A stretch of 64,000 nt of DNA, taken from NCBI GenBank assembly GCA_942493125.1, contig OW818667.1, forward strand, positions 3,348,001 through 3,412,000, written 5' to 3'. Shown here piece after piece: positions 33,940 to 42,665 of this stretch; the stretch's first letter is position 1, and each line of letters starts with the position of its first letter. Under the pieces are notes generated by a model, which saw nothing but the letters and a program-made list of their open reading frames with translations, was not told the origin of the DNA and searched no databases. Position numbers and translations under genes: made by a program. This DNA comes from Fusibacter_C sp942493125 (GTDB lineage Bacteria; Bacillota; Clostridia; Peptostreptococcales; Acidaminobacteraceae).

Positions 33940-34754
33940 TGAATCATCCTTTAGTCGAAAGCGCATTTCGTATGGAAAAATTCCCGCACATCTGGTGTCC
34001 AGGTTGCGGTCATGGTATCATCATGGCTTCCATTGCACGCGCTATAGAAAAATTAGGTCTAGAAAAAGACAAAGTTTGTATCGTCTCCGGTATCGGTTGT
34101 TCGTCAAGAGCACCAGGTTACATGGATTACAATACACTGCATACAACGCATGGTAGAGCTCTTGCATTTGCAACTGGCGTAAAGCTTGCAAATCCGGAAC
34201 TCGAAGTCATCGTTATCGCTGGTGATGGCGATTTATCTGCGATCGGTGGCAATCACTTGATTCATGCTGCGCGTAGAAATATTGGACTTACGACGATCTG
34301 TTTCAACAACAACATATACGGTATGACAGGTGGTCAGTATTCACCAACAACACCGACAAATGAAAAAGGAACGACAGCGCCATACGGCAACATCGATAAA
34401 CCTTTCGATATCACACAACTCGCTATTGGTGCAGGTGCAACATATGCAGCAAAGACAACAGCGTATCACGTCCCACAGATGGACAAGCTCATAGAAGCTG
34501 CCATCGCGCACAAAGGGTTTTCTCTGGTTGAAGCGATTTCAATCTGTCCGACATATTACGGCCGTAAAAACAAAAAAGGCACTGCAGTAGATATGATGAT
34601 GTGGCTTAAAGATAACTTCATCGACCACAAAGTTGCTGAAAAATTACCTGCTGAGAAAAAAGAAGGTAAAATCTTGATGGGCGAATTTAAAAACGTCAAT
34701 GAGCCTGAATATACGGATGAATATGAAAAAATCATCAAGCAGCTAAAAAAATAA
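33939..34754 (+). CDS. korB: 2-oxoacid:ferredoxin oxidoreductase, beta (TPP) subunit
   Basis: 271 residues. WCPGCGHGIIMASIARA and SGIGCSSRAPGYMDYNTLHTTHGRA (in parts) flank the TPP site; VIAGDGDLSAIGGNHLIHAARRN and CFNNNIYGMTGGQYSPTTP complete the GDG-N motif that binds Mg-TPP. The Cys-rich motif CPGCGHG may hold a cluster with other subunits. Starts one base inside the korA stop (taATG), with AGGAGG upstream, so translation is coupled. Confidence 0.94.
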   Translation: MNHPLVESAFRMEKFPHIWCPGCGHGIIMASIARAIEKLGLEKDKVCIVSGIGCSSRAPGYMDYNTLHTTHGRALAFATGVKLANPELEVIVIAGDGDLSAIGGNHLIHAARRNIGLTTICFNNNIYGMTGGQYSPTTPTNEKGTTAPYGNIDKPFDITQLAIGAGATYAAKTTAYHVPQMDKLIEAAIAHKGFSLVEAISICPTYYGRKNKKGTAVDMMMWLKDNFIDHKVAEKLPAEKKEGKILMGEFKNVNEPEYTDEYEKIIKQLKK

Positions 34755-34771
34755 GCCGAGGAGTGAATGAG

Positions 34772-35311
34772 ATGAAAACACAATTAGAGTTAAGATTATC
34801 TGGTTCAGGTGGACAAGGCTTGATTACAGCGGGCATTATACTTGCTGAAGCTGCTCTGAAAGACCAAAAAAATGCCATTCAAACACAAAGCTATGGTCCT
34901 GAAGCGAGAGGTGGCGCCAGCAAGGCAGAAGTCATCATCAGTGAAGAGGCGATAGATTTTCCAAAGGTAACACTTCCAAACATGACGCTTGCGCTTACAC
35001 AAATCGCAGCAGATAAATATATTTCTGACATCTCAGAAGATGGTACGATTATCGTCGACGATTCAATTCAGTTACCAGAAGGACTCAAGGCTAAACACAT
35101 CTACAAATTGCCAATCATCAAAACAGCCATCAACGAAGTCGGTAAAGAGATCGTTGCCAACATCGTTGCTCTCGGTCTTATCGTTGGCCTCACTGGTATC
35201 GTTTCAGAAGCTAGCTTGGAAGCGGCTATTTTATCAAGAATTCCTAAAGGCACTGAAGATTTGAACAAACTCGCTTTGCAAAAGGGCTATGAACTCGCGA
35301 AAACGCTCTAA
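34772..35311 (+). CDS. korC: 2-oxoacid:ferredoxin oxidoreductase, gamma subunit
   Basis: 179 residues. RLSGSGGQGLITAGIILAEAA and TQSYGPEARGGASKAEVIIS (slightly shortened) are the gamma-domain signatures; this subunit contributes to CoA binding. I chose ATG 34772 because GAGGAG lies 8 bases upstream; the GTG at 34763 overlaps that site. Last gene of the korDABC operon. An RpiR-type regulator gene follows after about 54 bases, with no clear terminator between. Confidence 0.93.
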   Translation: MKTQLELRLSGSGGQGLITAGIILAEAALKDQKNAIQTQSYGPEARGGASKAEVIISEEAIDFPKVTLPNMTLALTQIAADKYISDISEDGTIIVDDSIQLPEGLKAKHIYKLPIIKTAINEVGKEIVANIVALGLIVGLTGIVSEASLEAAILSRIPKGTEDLNKLALQKGYELAKTL

Positions 35312-35365
35312 TATATGCGTTTCCTTCATAAAAAATAAAACGATTGTACTTTGGAGACTAGGGTT

Positions 35366-36217
35366 ATGAGCAGTGCTGATTTATTAGGTCGCATCAGGCA
35401 ACAGTATTTGACTTTGAGCAAAAGCCATAAAAAAATTGCAGACTACATTTTGTCAAACTATGACAAAGTTGCATTTATGACGGCTTCCGCTTTAGGAAAA
35501 AACGTAGACATCAGCGAATCGACAGTCGTCAGATTTGCAGGTTCAGTAGGATATGACGGTTATCCGGAACTCCAGAAAGAACTGCAAGAAACAATCAAAA
35601 CTAAATTGACGACAGTACAACGCTTTGAAATGTCAAAAGATCACAATGAATCTGAATACTTGACAAAAATAATGGTCAATGATATCGAAAATATACGTCA
35701 AACACTGGATCAATTTGATTCAGAGCTTTTGAACAATTTTATTAGAGAGATCATCAAAGCCAGAAAAGTCTATATCTTAGGCCTTAGAAGTTCATCCGTT
35801 TTAGCGAACTATTTAGGTTTTTATCTGAACTTCATCTTGCCTGAGATTCACGTGATCCATGAAACGGCGCAAGATGTGTATGATCAATTGCTCAATCTTT
35901 CCGAAGAGGATGTCATGATCGTCTTTTCATTTCCAAGGTACTCAAAGCGTACGTACGATTGCGTCGACTATGCGATAAAAAACAACACGACGATTTTGGG
36001 TATTACAGACGGCTTGAACTCACCACTTTTTGAAAAGGTCAAATATTGTTTGACTGCCAAATACAGCATGAACACTTTCATCGATTCCTTCGTCGCACCT
36101 ATGAGCCTCATCAATGCACTTGTTATTGGCGTGAGTCTCAAGAAAGAGGGCGTAGAGAAGAATCTTGAGAAGTTGGAGCGCATTTGGGAAGAATATGGCA
36201 TCTACAGTTTAAAGTAA
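35366..36217 (+). CDS. MurR/RpiR family transcriptional regulator
   Basis: 283 residues: an N-terminal helix-turn-helix (LSKSHKKIADYILSNYDKVAF and DISESTVVRFAGSVGYDGYPEL, in parts) and a C-terminal SIS sugar-phosphate-binding domain with YILGLRSSSVLANYLGFYL. Such proteins respond to phosphosugars, but no sugar gene is adjacent, so target and ligand are unknown. The start at ATG 36 codons-in-frame choice: ATG 35366 lies 8 bases after GGAGA; the TTG at 35351 overlaps that site. It is followed by a hairpin that ends the korDABC region. Confidence 0.9.
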   Translation: MSSADLLGRIRQQYLTLSKSHKKIADYILSNYDKVAFMTASALGKNVDISESTVVRFAGSVGYDGYPELQKELQETIKTKLTTVQRFEMSKDHNESEYLTKIMVNDIENIRQTLDQFDSELLNNFIREIIKARKVYILGLRSSSVLANYLGFYLNFILPEIHVIHETAQDVYDQLLNLSEEDVMIVFSFPRYSKRTYDCVDYAIKNNTTILGITDGLNSPLFEKVKYCLTAKYSMNTFIDSFVAPMSLINALVIGVSLKKEGVEKNLEKLERIWEEYGIYSLK

Positions 36218-36255
36218 GTAATGGATTAAGTATAAACACAGAATAGGGTAATTCT

Positions 36256-36285
36256 AATGGGCATGATACGTCATGCCCATTTCAC
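36256..36285 (+). terminator. Hairpin after rpiR-type gene with TACG loop
   Basis: Perfect 11-bp stem (36256-36266 with 36271-36281) closed by TACG, a UNCG-type tetraloop. The T tail is only three bases, so termination may be weak. Confidence 0.6.
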
Positions 36286-36287
36286 AT

Positions 36288-36316
36288 TTGCTTAAATTCT
36301 GATTATAAGCTATAAT
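36288..36316 (+). promoter_or_regulatory. Promoter for cmk-plsC-ispH-rpsA
   Basis: TTGCTT (36288-36293), 17-base spacer, TATAAT (36311-36316). The start site near 36323 coincides with the hairpin at 36325. Confidence 0.65.
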
Positions 36317-36324
36317 TTTAATGA

Positions 36325-36352
36325 CACCACTGTTGTGGTGGTTTTTATTTTT
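36325..36352 (+). terminator. Terminator-like hairpin in cmk leader (possible attenuator)
   Basis: CACCAC (36325-36330), loop TGTT, GTGGTG (36335-36340), then GTTTTTATTTTT. It sits between the cmk promoter and the cmk ribosome site (TTAGGAG), so it may be a leader attenuator, a 5'-end stabiliser, or a terminator for upstream read-through. Confidence 0.5.
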
Positions 36353-36373
36353 CATGAACTTTAGGAGAAATTT

Positions 36374-37033
36374 ATGTTAAACATACAAATCGCAATCGAC
36401 GGTCCTGCTGGATCAGGAAAGAGTACTGTGGCGAAGGAAATCGCAAAAAGGCTTGAAATCACATATCTTGATACGGGTGCCATGTATCGTGCTGTCACAC
36501 TTTTTGCATTAAGAAGCGAAGCGGATGTTTGTAGCTCTGAAGCGCTAAAAGCGATAGTTGACTCCATAGATCTTGATATCACGCCGTCACAGCTCTTCGT
36601 AGGTGGAGAAGATGTCACCGATGCGATTCGCACGCCAGAAGTCACTAGAAACGTTTCTTATGTTTCAATGGACGCTTACGTACGTACACAGATGGTGTCA
36701 TTGCAACAAAAAATTGCGCATGGCAAATCTGTGATCATGGATGGTAGAGACATTGGCACCACTGTATTACCTGATGCAGCCTACAAATTTTTCTTGATTG
36801 CAGATCCAGTGGAACGTGCAAAAAGGCGTAAACTGGAACTGGATGCTAAAGGTTTTGAGACGACGATTGAAGCGTTGACTTCAGAGATCATTGCAAGAGA
36901 TAAGCTGGATTCTGAGCGAGATGTGTCACCACTAAAGTGCGCAGAAGACGCTGTCGAAATAGACACGACGTTTATGAGCATTGAAGAAGTGGTTCGAACG
37001 ATTATTGAGTATGTTGAAAAGGATCTAGGATAG
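36374..37033 (+). CDS. cmk: Cytidylate kinase
   Basis: 219 residues. Phosphorylates CMP and dCMP. P-loop AIDGPAGSGKSTVAKEIA near residues 6-23 (quoted once), YLDTGAMYRAVT for CMP binding, VIMDGRDIGTTVLPDA and the SERDVSPL lid. cmk-plsC-ispH-rpsA is a typical clostridial operon. Starts at ATG 36374 with TTAGGAG upstream. Confidence 0.96.
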   Translation: MLNIQIAIDGPAGSGKSTVAKEIAKRLEITYLDTGAMYRAVTLFALRSEADVCSSEALKAIVDSIDLDITPSQLFVGGEDVTDAIRTPEVTRNVSYVSMDAYVRTQMVSLQQKIAHGKSVIMDGRDIGTTVLPDAAYKFFLIADPVERAKRRKLELDAKGFETTIEALTSEIIARDKLDSERDVSPLKCAEDAVEIDTTFMSIEEVVRTIIEYVEKDLG

Positions 37034-37041
37034 GTGATCAA

Positions 37042-37641
37042 ATGAATTTACTATATAGGACGTGCCGGTTTTTATCTCATCTCTATTATCGACTCTTTTT
37101 CAAATTAGAGGTGGAAGGACTTGAGCACATTGATATGTCACAGAACTACGTGGTTTGCGCCAATCACCTAAATTGGCAGGATCCTGTTGTATTAGGCGGC
37201 CTTTTACCTTTTACGACACGTTTTATGGGCAAGAAAGAGTTGTTTAAAAATCCGATTGTCGGTGCTTTTATCAGAAAGATAGGCGTTTTTCCAGTTGATC
37301 GGGATGCAAATGATTTAAAGGCGATTAAGATGGCACTTTCCATCTTGAAAGATAAGCAAAGTTTAGGCCTTTTCCCAGAAGGGACGAGAAATAAAGGTTT
37401 TGAACCACTTAGAGTCAAAGCGGGCACAGCGATGTTGGCCGTAAAAACGCAGACGCCAGTTCTAGCGATTACCATTGATTCGTTTTATAAATTCAGAGGG
37501 CCGCTTCGCGTCGCTTTTCACAAGCCAGTTTTTTTAGATGCATACTATGGTCAAAAGCTCGAGGCAGATGCTTATGAGGCACTTTCACAAAAAATAATCG
37601 ACGACATCTACAGCGACTTAAAGTACTATAAACATAATTAA
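37042..37641 (+). CDS. plsC: 1-acyl-sn-glycerol-3-phosphate acyltransferase
   Basis: 199 residues. Acylates lysophosphatidic acid to phosphatidic acid at the membrane. The acyltransferase HX4D motif is NHLNWQD, the substrate motif FPEGTRNKG, and FMGKKELFKNP and VFPVDRD are conserved between them. Starts 8 bases after cmk. An N-terminal hydrophobic stretch (about 7-20) may anchor it. Confidence 0.93.
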   Translation: MNLLYRTCRFLSHLYYRLFFKLEVEGLEHIDMSQNYVVCANHLNWQDPVVLGGLLPFTTRFMGKKELFKNPIVGAFIRKIGVFPVDRDANDLKAIKMALSILKDKQSLGLFPEGTRNKGFEPLRVKAGTAMLAVKTQTPVLAITIDSFYKFRGPLRVAFHKPVFLDAYYGQKLEADAYEALSQKIIDDIYSDLKYYKHN

Positions 37642-37671
37642 TTCGAGGTATAAATGTTCATACTTCGTTGC

Positions 37672-37700
37672 TAGACAATATCTTAAGACTATGTTACAAT
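37672..37700 (+). promoter_or_regulatory. Possible internal promoter for ispH-rpsA
   Basis: TAGACA (37672-37677), 17-base spacer, TACAAT (37695-37700) preceded by TGT (extended -10). Only 12 bases separate the -10 from the ispH start, so a transcript from here would have a very short leader. Confidence 0.45.
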
Positions 37701-37712
37701 TATGAGGTTTAT

Positions 37713-38573
37713 ATGAAAATTCTTATAGCAGAACATTCTGGCTATTGCTATGGCGTAAAACGCGCCATAAATATACTCGAATCTCTTTTGCCGGCAGATG
37801 AACCCGTCTATACATTGGGACCCATCATACACAATCAGCAAGTAACGGATTATTATGCAGAAAAAGGTGTGTTGGTTGTCGATGAAATGGGTAAGATTAT
37901 AGATAGTGAGAAAAATCATGCGCGTGTGGTCATTCGGTCACATGGTGCTGCAAAGCATGTTTATGATGAAGCGGCAGCTTTGGGACTAAAAATATATGAC
38001 GCAACATGCCCGTATGTAAAAAAAATTCAAAATACGGTTTCAACTTATGCATCAAAAGGGTATAATATAATCATTGTAGGAAGTGCGAAGCATCCGGAAG
38101 TTATCGGAATCAATGGATGGTGTGATAATCGCGCAATCATTATTGAAGAAGCACAAGAACTGAACCGCATTCAAGAATTTGATAAACCGACATGTGTCGT
38201 TGCTCAAACCACTTATAGTATTGAGCAATGGGCAATTATTTCTGAAAAACTTAAAGCGCTCATTCCAGATGTCGTGATATTCAACACGATTTGTCTCGCG
38301 ACTGAGCAAAGACAACAGGCGTGTTTAGAACTCGCAACCCAAGTAGATCTCATGATCGTCGTAGGTGGCAAACACAGTTCAAACACCATTAAACTAGCAG
38401 AGTTATGTAATAAGCTAGTCAAAACAATTCATATTGAAACTAAGGATGACTTAAACGGTGCTGAATTAATTGGTACAAAAGTTGTAGGCATTACTGCCGG
38501 TGCGTCAACACCTGATTGGATAATCCAGTCGGTCATTCTTAAAATAGAAAACGAAGGCGAGGTATTTTTTTGA
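37713..38573 (+). CDS. ispH: 4-hydroxy-3-methylbut-2-enyl diphosphate reductase
   Basis: 286 residues. Last MEP-pathway enzyme, yielding IPP and DMAPP with a [4Fe-4S] cluster. The three cluster cysteines are in GYCYGVKRA (C12), DATCPYVKK and FNTICLATEQRQ; SHGA and GGKHSSNT are substrate motifs. ATG 37713 follows GAGGT; the TTG at 37668 lies upstream of the promoter. The 3' end reads GTA TTT TTT TGA TGG: the TGA stop overlaps the rpsA ATG by one base after seven T. In several Clostridia IspH is fused to S1; here the two are separate in frame 0. Confidence 0.95.
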   Translation: MKILIAEHSGYCYGVKRAINILESLLPADEPVYTLGPIIHNQQVTDYYAEKGVLVVDEMGKIIDSEKNHARVVIRSHGAAKHVYDEAAALGLKIYDATCPYVKKIQNTVSTYASKGYNIIIVGSAKHPEVIGINGWCDNRAIIIEEAQELNRIQEFDKPTCVVAQTTYSIEQWAIISEKLKALIPDVVIFNTICLATEQRQQACLELATQVDLMIVVGGKHSSNTIKLAELCNKLVKTIHIETKDDLNGAELIGTKVVGITAGASTPDWIIQSVILKIENEGEVFF

Positions 38574-39706
38574 TGGATAATCATAATTCAATGGCTGACA
38601 TGATGGAACAAATCGAAGAATCATTGAAAATTCCAAGAAGAGGGTCAATTGTTAAAGGAAGCATAATTCAAGTTAATGCTGATGTTATAATCGTTAACAT
38701 TGGCTATAAATCTGACGGCGTAATTCCAAGAAATGAAGTTTCTGCAGATGCAAACTTCGATTTACAAAAGAATTTCAAAGAGGGCGATCAATTAGAAGTA
38801 TTTATTGTGAGCCACGACAACGGCGAAGGCAACATTTTGCTTTCACTTAGAAAAGTAAACGTCGACAAGGATTGGGAAGAACTTGAAGCAATCCACGAAA
38901 AAGATGAACCAATTTTAGTGAGAATCACTGAATCAGTAAACGGCGGATTGATCGCATTTTACAAAGAAATCAGAGGCTTTGTACCTGCTTCTCAATTATC
39001 TGATCGTTTCGTTAAGAACTTAAAGCCTTACATCGGTCAAGAATTGAAAGTAAAAGTCATCGAGATCAACAAACTCAAAAGAAGAGCGGTATTCTCTCAT
39101 AAAGAATTCGCTATGATCGAAAAACAAGCTGCTAAAGACAATTTCTGGACAAACATCCAGGTTGGCCAAGTGGTTAAAGGTGAAGTAAAACGCATCACGA
39201 ACTTCGGCGCATTTGTTGATATCGGCGGTATGGATGGTCTTGTTCACGTTACTGAAATGAGCTGGGGCAGAATCAAACCTGCATCAGAATTCGTAAAAGT
39301 GGGTCAATTGGTTGACGTTAAAATCATCGATGCCAACAAAGACGAAAACAAAATTTCACTTAGTATCAAACAATTGTCACAAGAGCCATGGGCTAACTTC
39401 AACGAAAAATATGAAGTCAATGGCATCTACACAGGCAAAGTGGTTAACTTAACTGATTTCGGCGCATTTGTTGAACTTGAGCCAGGCATTGAAGGCCTTG
39501 TACACGTTTCACACATCGCTAAAGAGCATATTGAAAAACCTGCTGATGTTTTGAAAGTAAATCAAAGCGTTGAAGTAAGAATTCTTGAGTATGTCGCTGA
39601 AGAGAAAAAAGTTAAATTGTCTATGAAAGCGGTTCATGAGCCAGTTGCTGAAGCAGTTACGACTGAAGCGGTAGAAGCTAAAGTAGAACCAACTGAAGAA
39701 GCATAA
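38573..39706 (+). CDS. rpsA: 30S ribosomal protein S1-like protein (four S1 domains)
   Basis: 377 residues with four S1 OB-fold RNA-binding repeats (about 20-90, 105-170, 190-260, 275-345); the third and fourth carry the clear GEVKRITNFGAFVDIGGMDGLVHVTEMSW and GKVVNLTDFGAFVELEPGIEGLVH patterns (cited by position only in practice: FGAFVDIGG and FGAFVELEPG). Firmicutes S1-like proteins help mRNA binding but are shorter than E. coli S1. The C-terminal 25 residues are Glu/Ala/Val-rich. Start at ATG 38573 overlaps the ispH stop; the preceding in-frame TTG is also possible. Confidence 0.93.
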   Translation: MDNHNSMADMMEQIEESLKIPRRGSIVKGSIIQVNADVIIVNIGYKSDGVIPRNEVSADANFDLQKNFKEGDQLEVFIVSHDNGEGNILLSLRKVNVDKDWEELEAIHEKDEPILVRITESVNGGLIAFYKEIRGFVPASQLSDRFVKNLKPYIGQELKVKVIEINKLKRRAVFSHKEFAMIEKQAAKDNFWTNIQVGQVVKGEVKRITNFGAFVDIGGMDGLVHVTEMSWGRIKPASEFVKVGQLVDVKIIDANKDENKISLSIKQLSQEPWANFNEKYEVNGIYTGKVVNLTDFGAFVELEPGIEGLVHVSHIAKEHIEKPADVLKVNQSVEVRILEYVAEEKKVKLSMKAVHEPVAEAVTTEAVEAKVEPTEEA

Positions 39707-39740
39707 TTTAAACTGCAAAATAAGTAATAAATAGTGTATT

Positions 39741-39765
39741 AAGCCGATGAGACATCGGCTTTTTT
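39741..39765 (+). terminator. Intrinsic terminator after rpsA
   Basis: Stem AAGCCGATG (39741-39749) and CATCGGCTT (39753-39761), loop AGA, T run through 39765. Confidence 0.87.
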
Positions 39766-39811
39766 ACTATATAAAATGGTCGAATTTGAATCTGTTTGAG
39801 TGGGAGTGCTT

Positions 39812-40582
39812 ATGGAAGGATATGAAAAGTTTAAGGAGAAAGTATTTAGAAAGACAAAATTAGATTTGACACTTTATAAAGAACGCCAGATGAAACGACG
39901 TATCGAATCACTGATAACGCGTCATGGTCTAAGCGATTTTGAATCTTATTACAAACTCCTTGATACAAATAAAGTAGTGTTTGATGAATTTATCAATTAT
40001 TTGACGATTAACGTTTCAGAATTTTACCGTAATCCAACACAATGGGATGCACTTCGTGAAGATATCATCCCTGCGCTTTTAAAGCGTACCAAAAGACCTA
40101 AAATATGGTCTGCTGCATGTTCTACTGGTGAAGAGCCTTATTCATTGGTCATGTGCCTAAGCGAATTTGTGCCACTTAAAGACATCAAAATATTAGCTGT
40201 AGACTTTGATGATGAAGCGCTCAATAAGGCGAAAATTGGTATGTACACGGACAAGAGCATTAAGAACGTGCCGCCTGCTTATGTGAGTAAATATTTCGAG
40301 CCGATAGGTAAGGGCTTCCGCATTAAAGACGAAATTAAAAATTGCGTCGAGTTCAAGAAGATGAATCTTCTACTTGATGAGTATCCAAAAGGCTTTGACC
40401 TTGTCGTATGTAGAAATGTCATGATCTATTTTACAGAAGAAGCCAAAGACGAAATGTATAAAAAGTTCTATGGGTCACTCGTAAATGATGGTTACTTTTT
40501 CGTTGGCAGCACAGAGCAGATTATTCAGCCACAGCGATATAACTTTGAGTCGAGCAAGACGTTCTTTTATTACAAGCGCTAA
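39812..40582 (+). CDS. cheR: CheR-type protein-glutamate methyltransferase (orphan)
   Basis: 256 residues. SAM-dependent methylation of chemoreceptor glutamates. The N-terminal helical domain has the MKRRIESLITRHGLSDFESYY pattern (LITRHGLSDFESYY), then NVSEFYRNP, WSAACSTGEEPYSL as SAM site and DLVVCRNVMIYF. The ATG at 39812 follows GGGAG; the GTG at 39800 has no site. No receptor, cheB, cheA or flagellar gene is in the window, so it stands as a single-gene unit between two terminators. Confidence 0.92.
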   Translation: MEGYEKFKEKVFRKTKLDLTLYKERQMKRRIESLITRHGLSDFESYYKLLDTNKVVFDEFINYLTINVSEFYRNPTQWDALREDIIPALLKRTKRPKIWSAACSTGEEPYSLVMCLSEFVPLKDIKILAVDFDDEALNKAKIGMYTDKSIKNVPPAYVSKYFEPIGKGFRIKDEIKNCVEFKKMNLLLDEYPKGFDLVVCRNVMIYFTEEAKDEMYKKFYGSLVNDGYFFVGSTEQIIQPQRYNFESSKTFFYYKR

Positions 40583-40619
40583 TGTAAATTTTGATACAGT
40601 AAACGATAGACACAAAAAT

Positions 40620-40651
40620 AGAGCTGATAACTTGATTATCAGCTCTTTCTT
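40620..40651. terminator. Bidirectional terminator between cheR and pepF
   Basis: Perfect 11-bp stem (40620-40630 with 40636-40646), loop CTTGA. On the + strand it is followed by TTCTTTT; on the - strand by ATTTTTG. It can end both convergent genes. Confidence 0.82.
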
Positions 40652-40696
40652 TTATAGTTTTTTTGATGTTGTTTTTATGCCCTTTAGTATGGCTTG

Positions 40697-42508
40697 TTAG
40701 AACAGCGATATGAGTTCATCGATCAGTGCACCAACGTACTCTACTGCAGTCTCTATTGGCTCCGGCGTTGACATATCAAGACCTGCAAGTTCTAGTAGTC
40801 CTTCGGGTGTTAGCGTCCCGCCAGCGTTAAGGACAGAAAGCCAACGATCAATGGCAGGTTGTCCTTCTTCTTCTATTTTAGCGGCCATAGCTGTTGCAGC
40901 CGTTAAACCTGCTGAGTAAGTGTATGGGTAGAGGCCCATGTAGTAATGAGGTTGGCGCATCCATGTCAACCCAGCGTAGTCATCGATGATTACAGAGTCG
41001 CCCCAAAATGTCGTAAGAACGTCTTTCTTGAACGTACACAAGACATTGGCTGTCAGTGAACCGCCTTTTTCTGCATGTGCGTACACGCGTCTTTGAAATT
41101 CGGCCTCTAGAAGGTGCGTCACGAAATTGTGGTAGTATGTGCCAAGTATTTGAAGGATGACCCAACGCTTCATACGCGGGTTGTCATCTTGTTTCATGAG
41201 GTGGTTTGCCAGCAGAATTTCATTCATCGTAGAAGGTGCTTCCACAAAATAAGTGGACGGCCTTGTATCAAATATGCGCTGTGCTTTGTTCGCAAGTGTA
41301 AAGTGTCCTGCGTGTCCCAGTTCGTGTGCCAATGTAAATGCAGACCGCATCGATTCTTGATAGCTGATCAAAATGTACGAGTGCGCATCATAGGGCGATG
41401 CACAAAAAGCACCTGTTGATTTACCGACATTGTCAGAGTAATCAATCCAACGTTCAGCAAAAGCGCGCTTCATGATATTTGTATAATCATCCCCTAAGAT
41501 CCAGAGCGCTTCAATGATGACTTTTTGGATGCTCTCGTAATTTGCAGGCGGATTGAAATCAAAATCCAGTGGGGCTTTTAAATCGCAAAAATGTAGGGCA
41601 TCAAGCCCGAGCTGCTCTTTTTTTAACGTCGCAAATTTGCGCATATGTGGTGCAAGCTTTTCAAAGATGATGTCAATTTGGCGATTGTACATGTCGAGCG
41701 ATACTTTTTGAGGTTCTAACAGCATCTCAGTAACTGAACCAAAGTTTCTAAGATTGCTCATGGCTACTTGTTTTTTGACTTCAGTCGCATAAACGGAAGC
41801 ATAGGTATTTCTATATTGGTAAAGTGACTTAGAAAATGAATCATAGGCTTGTCTACGGATCTGTGTATCTGGGGAAAACTCATATTTTGACTCAAACAAT
41901 GCAAATGAGTTGTCAAGCGATGCCTCAGAATCGGTATTGAAATTTTCAAATACCATATCAGCGGCTTTGCTCACTTGATAAATGCGATAAGGGGCACTCA
42001 TCACTTCGCCGAGACTTGCAAGAGCAACTTCCGTATCCGGTGAGAGCTTATGTGGTTTTTGCATATAGACGTCATCTAGATAATTTTTATATACTTTCAA
42101 ATCGGGATAATCATGAAACAATGCATCATATTCGATTTGATCTAGCTGTGTTATTTCGGATGAGATAAAGGAGATCGTCGATAGTGAGCGCGTTGCGACA
42201 GCACTATAAAATAAACTGTCTTCTTGAGATTGAGGATTTGTGGCATCTTCCGATTGGCGTAAGTTGGCGTAAGTGCCTAGTTGGACCATGCTGATATATG
42301 CTTTTTCAAGTTTTGTCAGACATTCGTATAAAACCGATGCCGTATCACATAACCGCCCTTTATAGACTGACAAAGCGTTAAAATCTTTTTCATTCAAAAG
42401 TAGGCGTTCTTTCCAAATTTCTCTGCTTTCAAAAAGATCTTTTAAATTCCAAGTCATTGGGGTAGGCACTTCAGATCGAAGCATTCTTTTTCCAACTTGA
42501 TTATCCAT
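40697..42508 (-). CDS. pepF: Oligoendopeptidase F (M3 metallopeptidase)
   Basis: 603 residues, cytoplasmic zinc peptidase that degrades oligopeptides. The zinc motif HELGH is at residues 395-399 inside AHELGHAGHF, with the downstream Glu in EAPSTMNEILLA. ICE-like features such as NVGKSTGAFC and GLTWMRQPHYYMGLYPYTYS (partly) support PepF. The start at 42508 follows GGAGG; the TTG at 42520 overlaps that site. It is the only - strand gene in the window and diverges from the merR gene, so their promoters share the 157-base gap. Confidence 0.95.
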   Translation of the reverse strand: MDNQVGKRMLRSEVPTPMTWNLKDLFESREIWKERLLLNEKDFNALSVYKGRLCDTASVLYECLTKLEKAYISMVQLGTYANLRQSEDATNPQSQEDSLFYSAVATRSLSTISFISSEITQLDQIEYDALFHDYPDLKVYKNYLDDVYMQKPHKLSPDTEVALASLGEVMSAPYRIYQVSKAADMVFENFNTDSEASLDNSFALFESKYEFSPDTQIRRQAYDSFSKSLYQYRNTYASVYATEVKKQVAMSNLRNFGSVTEMLLEPQKVSLDMYNRQIDIIFEKLAPHMRKFATLKKEQLGLDALHFCDLKAPLDFDFNPPANYESIQKVIIEALWILGDDYTNIMKRAFAERWIDYSDNVGKSTGAFCASPYDAHSYILISYQESMRSAFTLAHELGHAGHFTLANKAQRIFDTRPSTYFVEAPSTMNEILLANHLMKQDDNPRMKRWVILQILGTYYHNFVTHLLEAEFQRRVYAHAEKGGSLTANVLCTFKKDVLTTFWGDSVIIDDYAGLTWMRQPHYYMGLYPYTYSAGLTAATAMAAKIEEEGQPAIDRWLSVLNAGGTLTPEGLLELAGLDMSTPEPIETAVEYVGALIDELISLF

Positions 42509-42615
42509 TATTTCCTCCAAAAAGTTATTTCGTTACCCTAATAGTGTATCATTTCATGTGAACGATTTGTATTGAAATTTTTATACGTATAAAAAAAGTT
42601 TTTTAACTAAATCAC

Positions 42616-42646
42616 TTGACGTTAACGTAGCGTAAACGTATATACT
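42616..42646 (+). promoter_or_regulatory. MerR-type promoter/operator with 19-base spacer
   Basis: TTGACG (42616-42621) and TATACT (42641-42646) are 19 bases apart, the overlong spacer typical of MerR-activated promoters. Inside it lies a dyad, ACGTTAACG (42619-42627) and CGTAAACGT (42631-42639), 8 of 9 matching. This is very probably the autoregulatory operator of the following gene. Confidence 0.85.
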
Positions 42647-42665
42647 GTTTTTAAAGGAGGTACTA

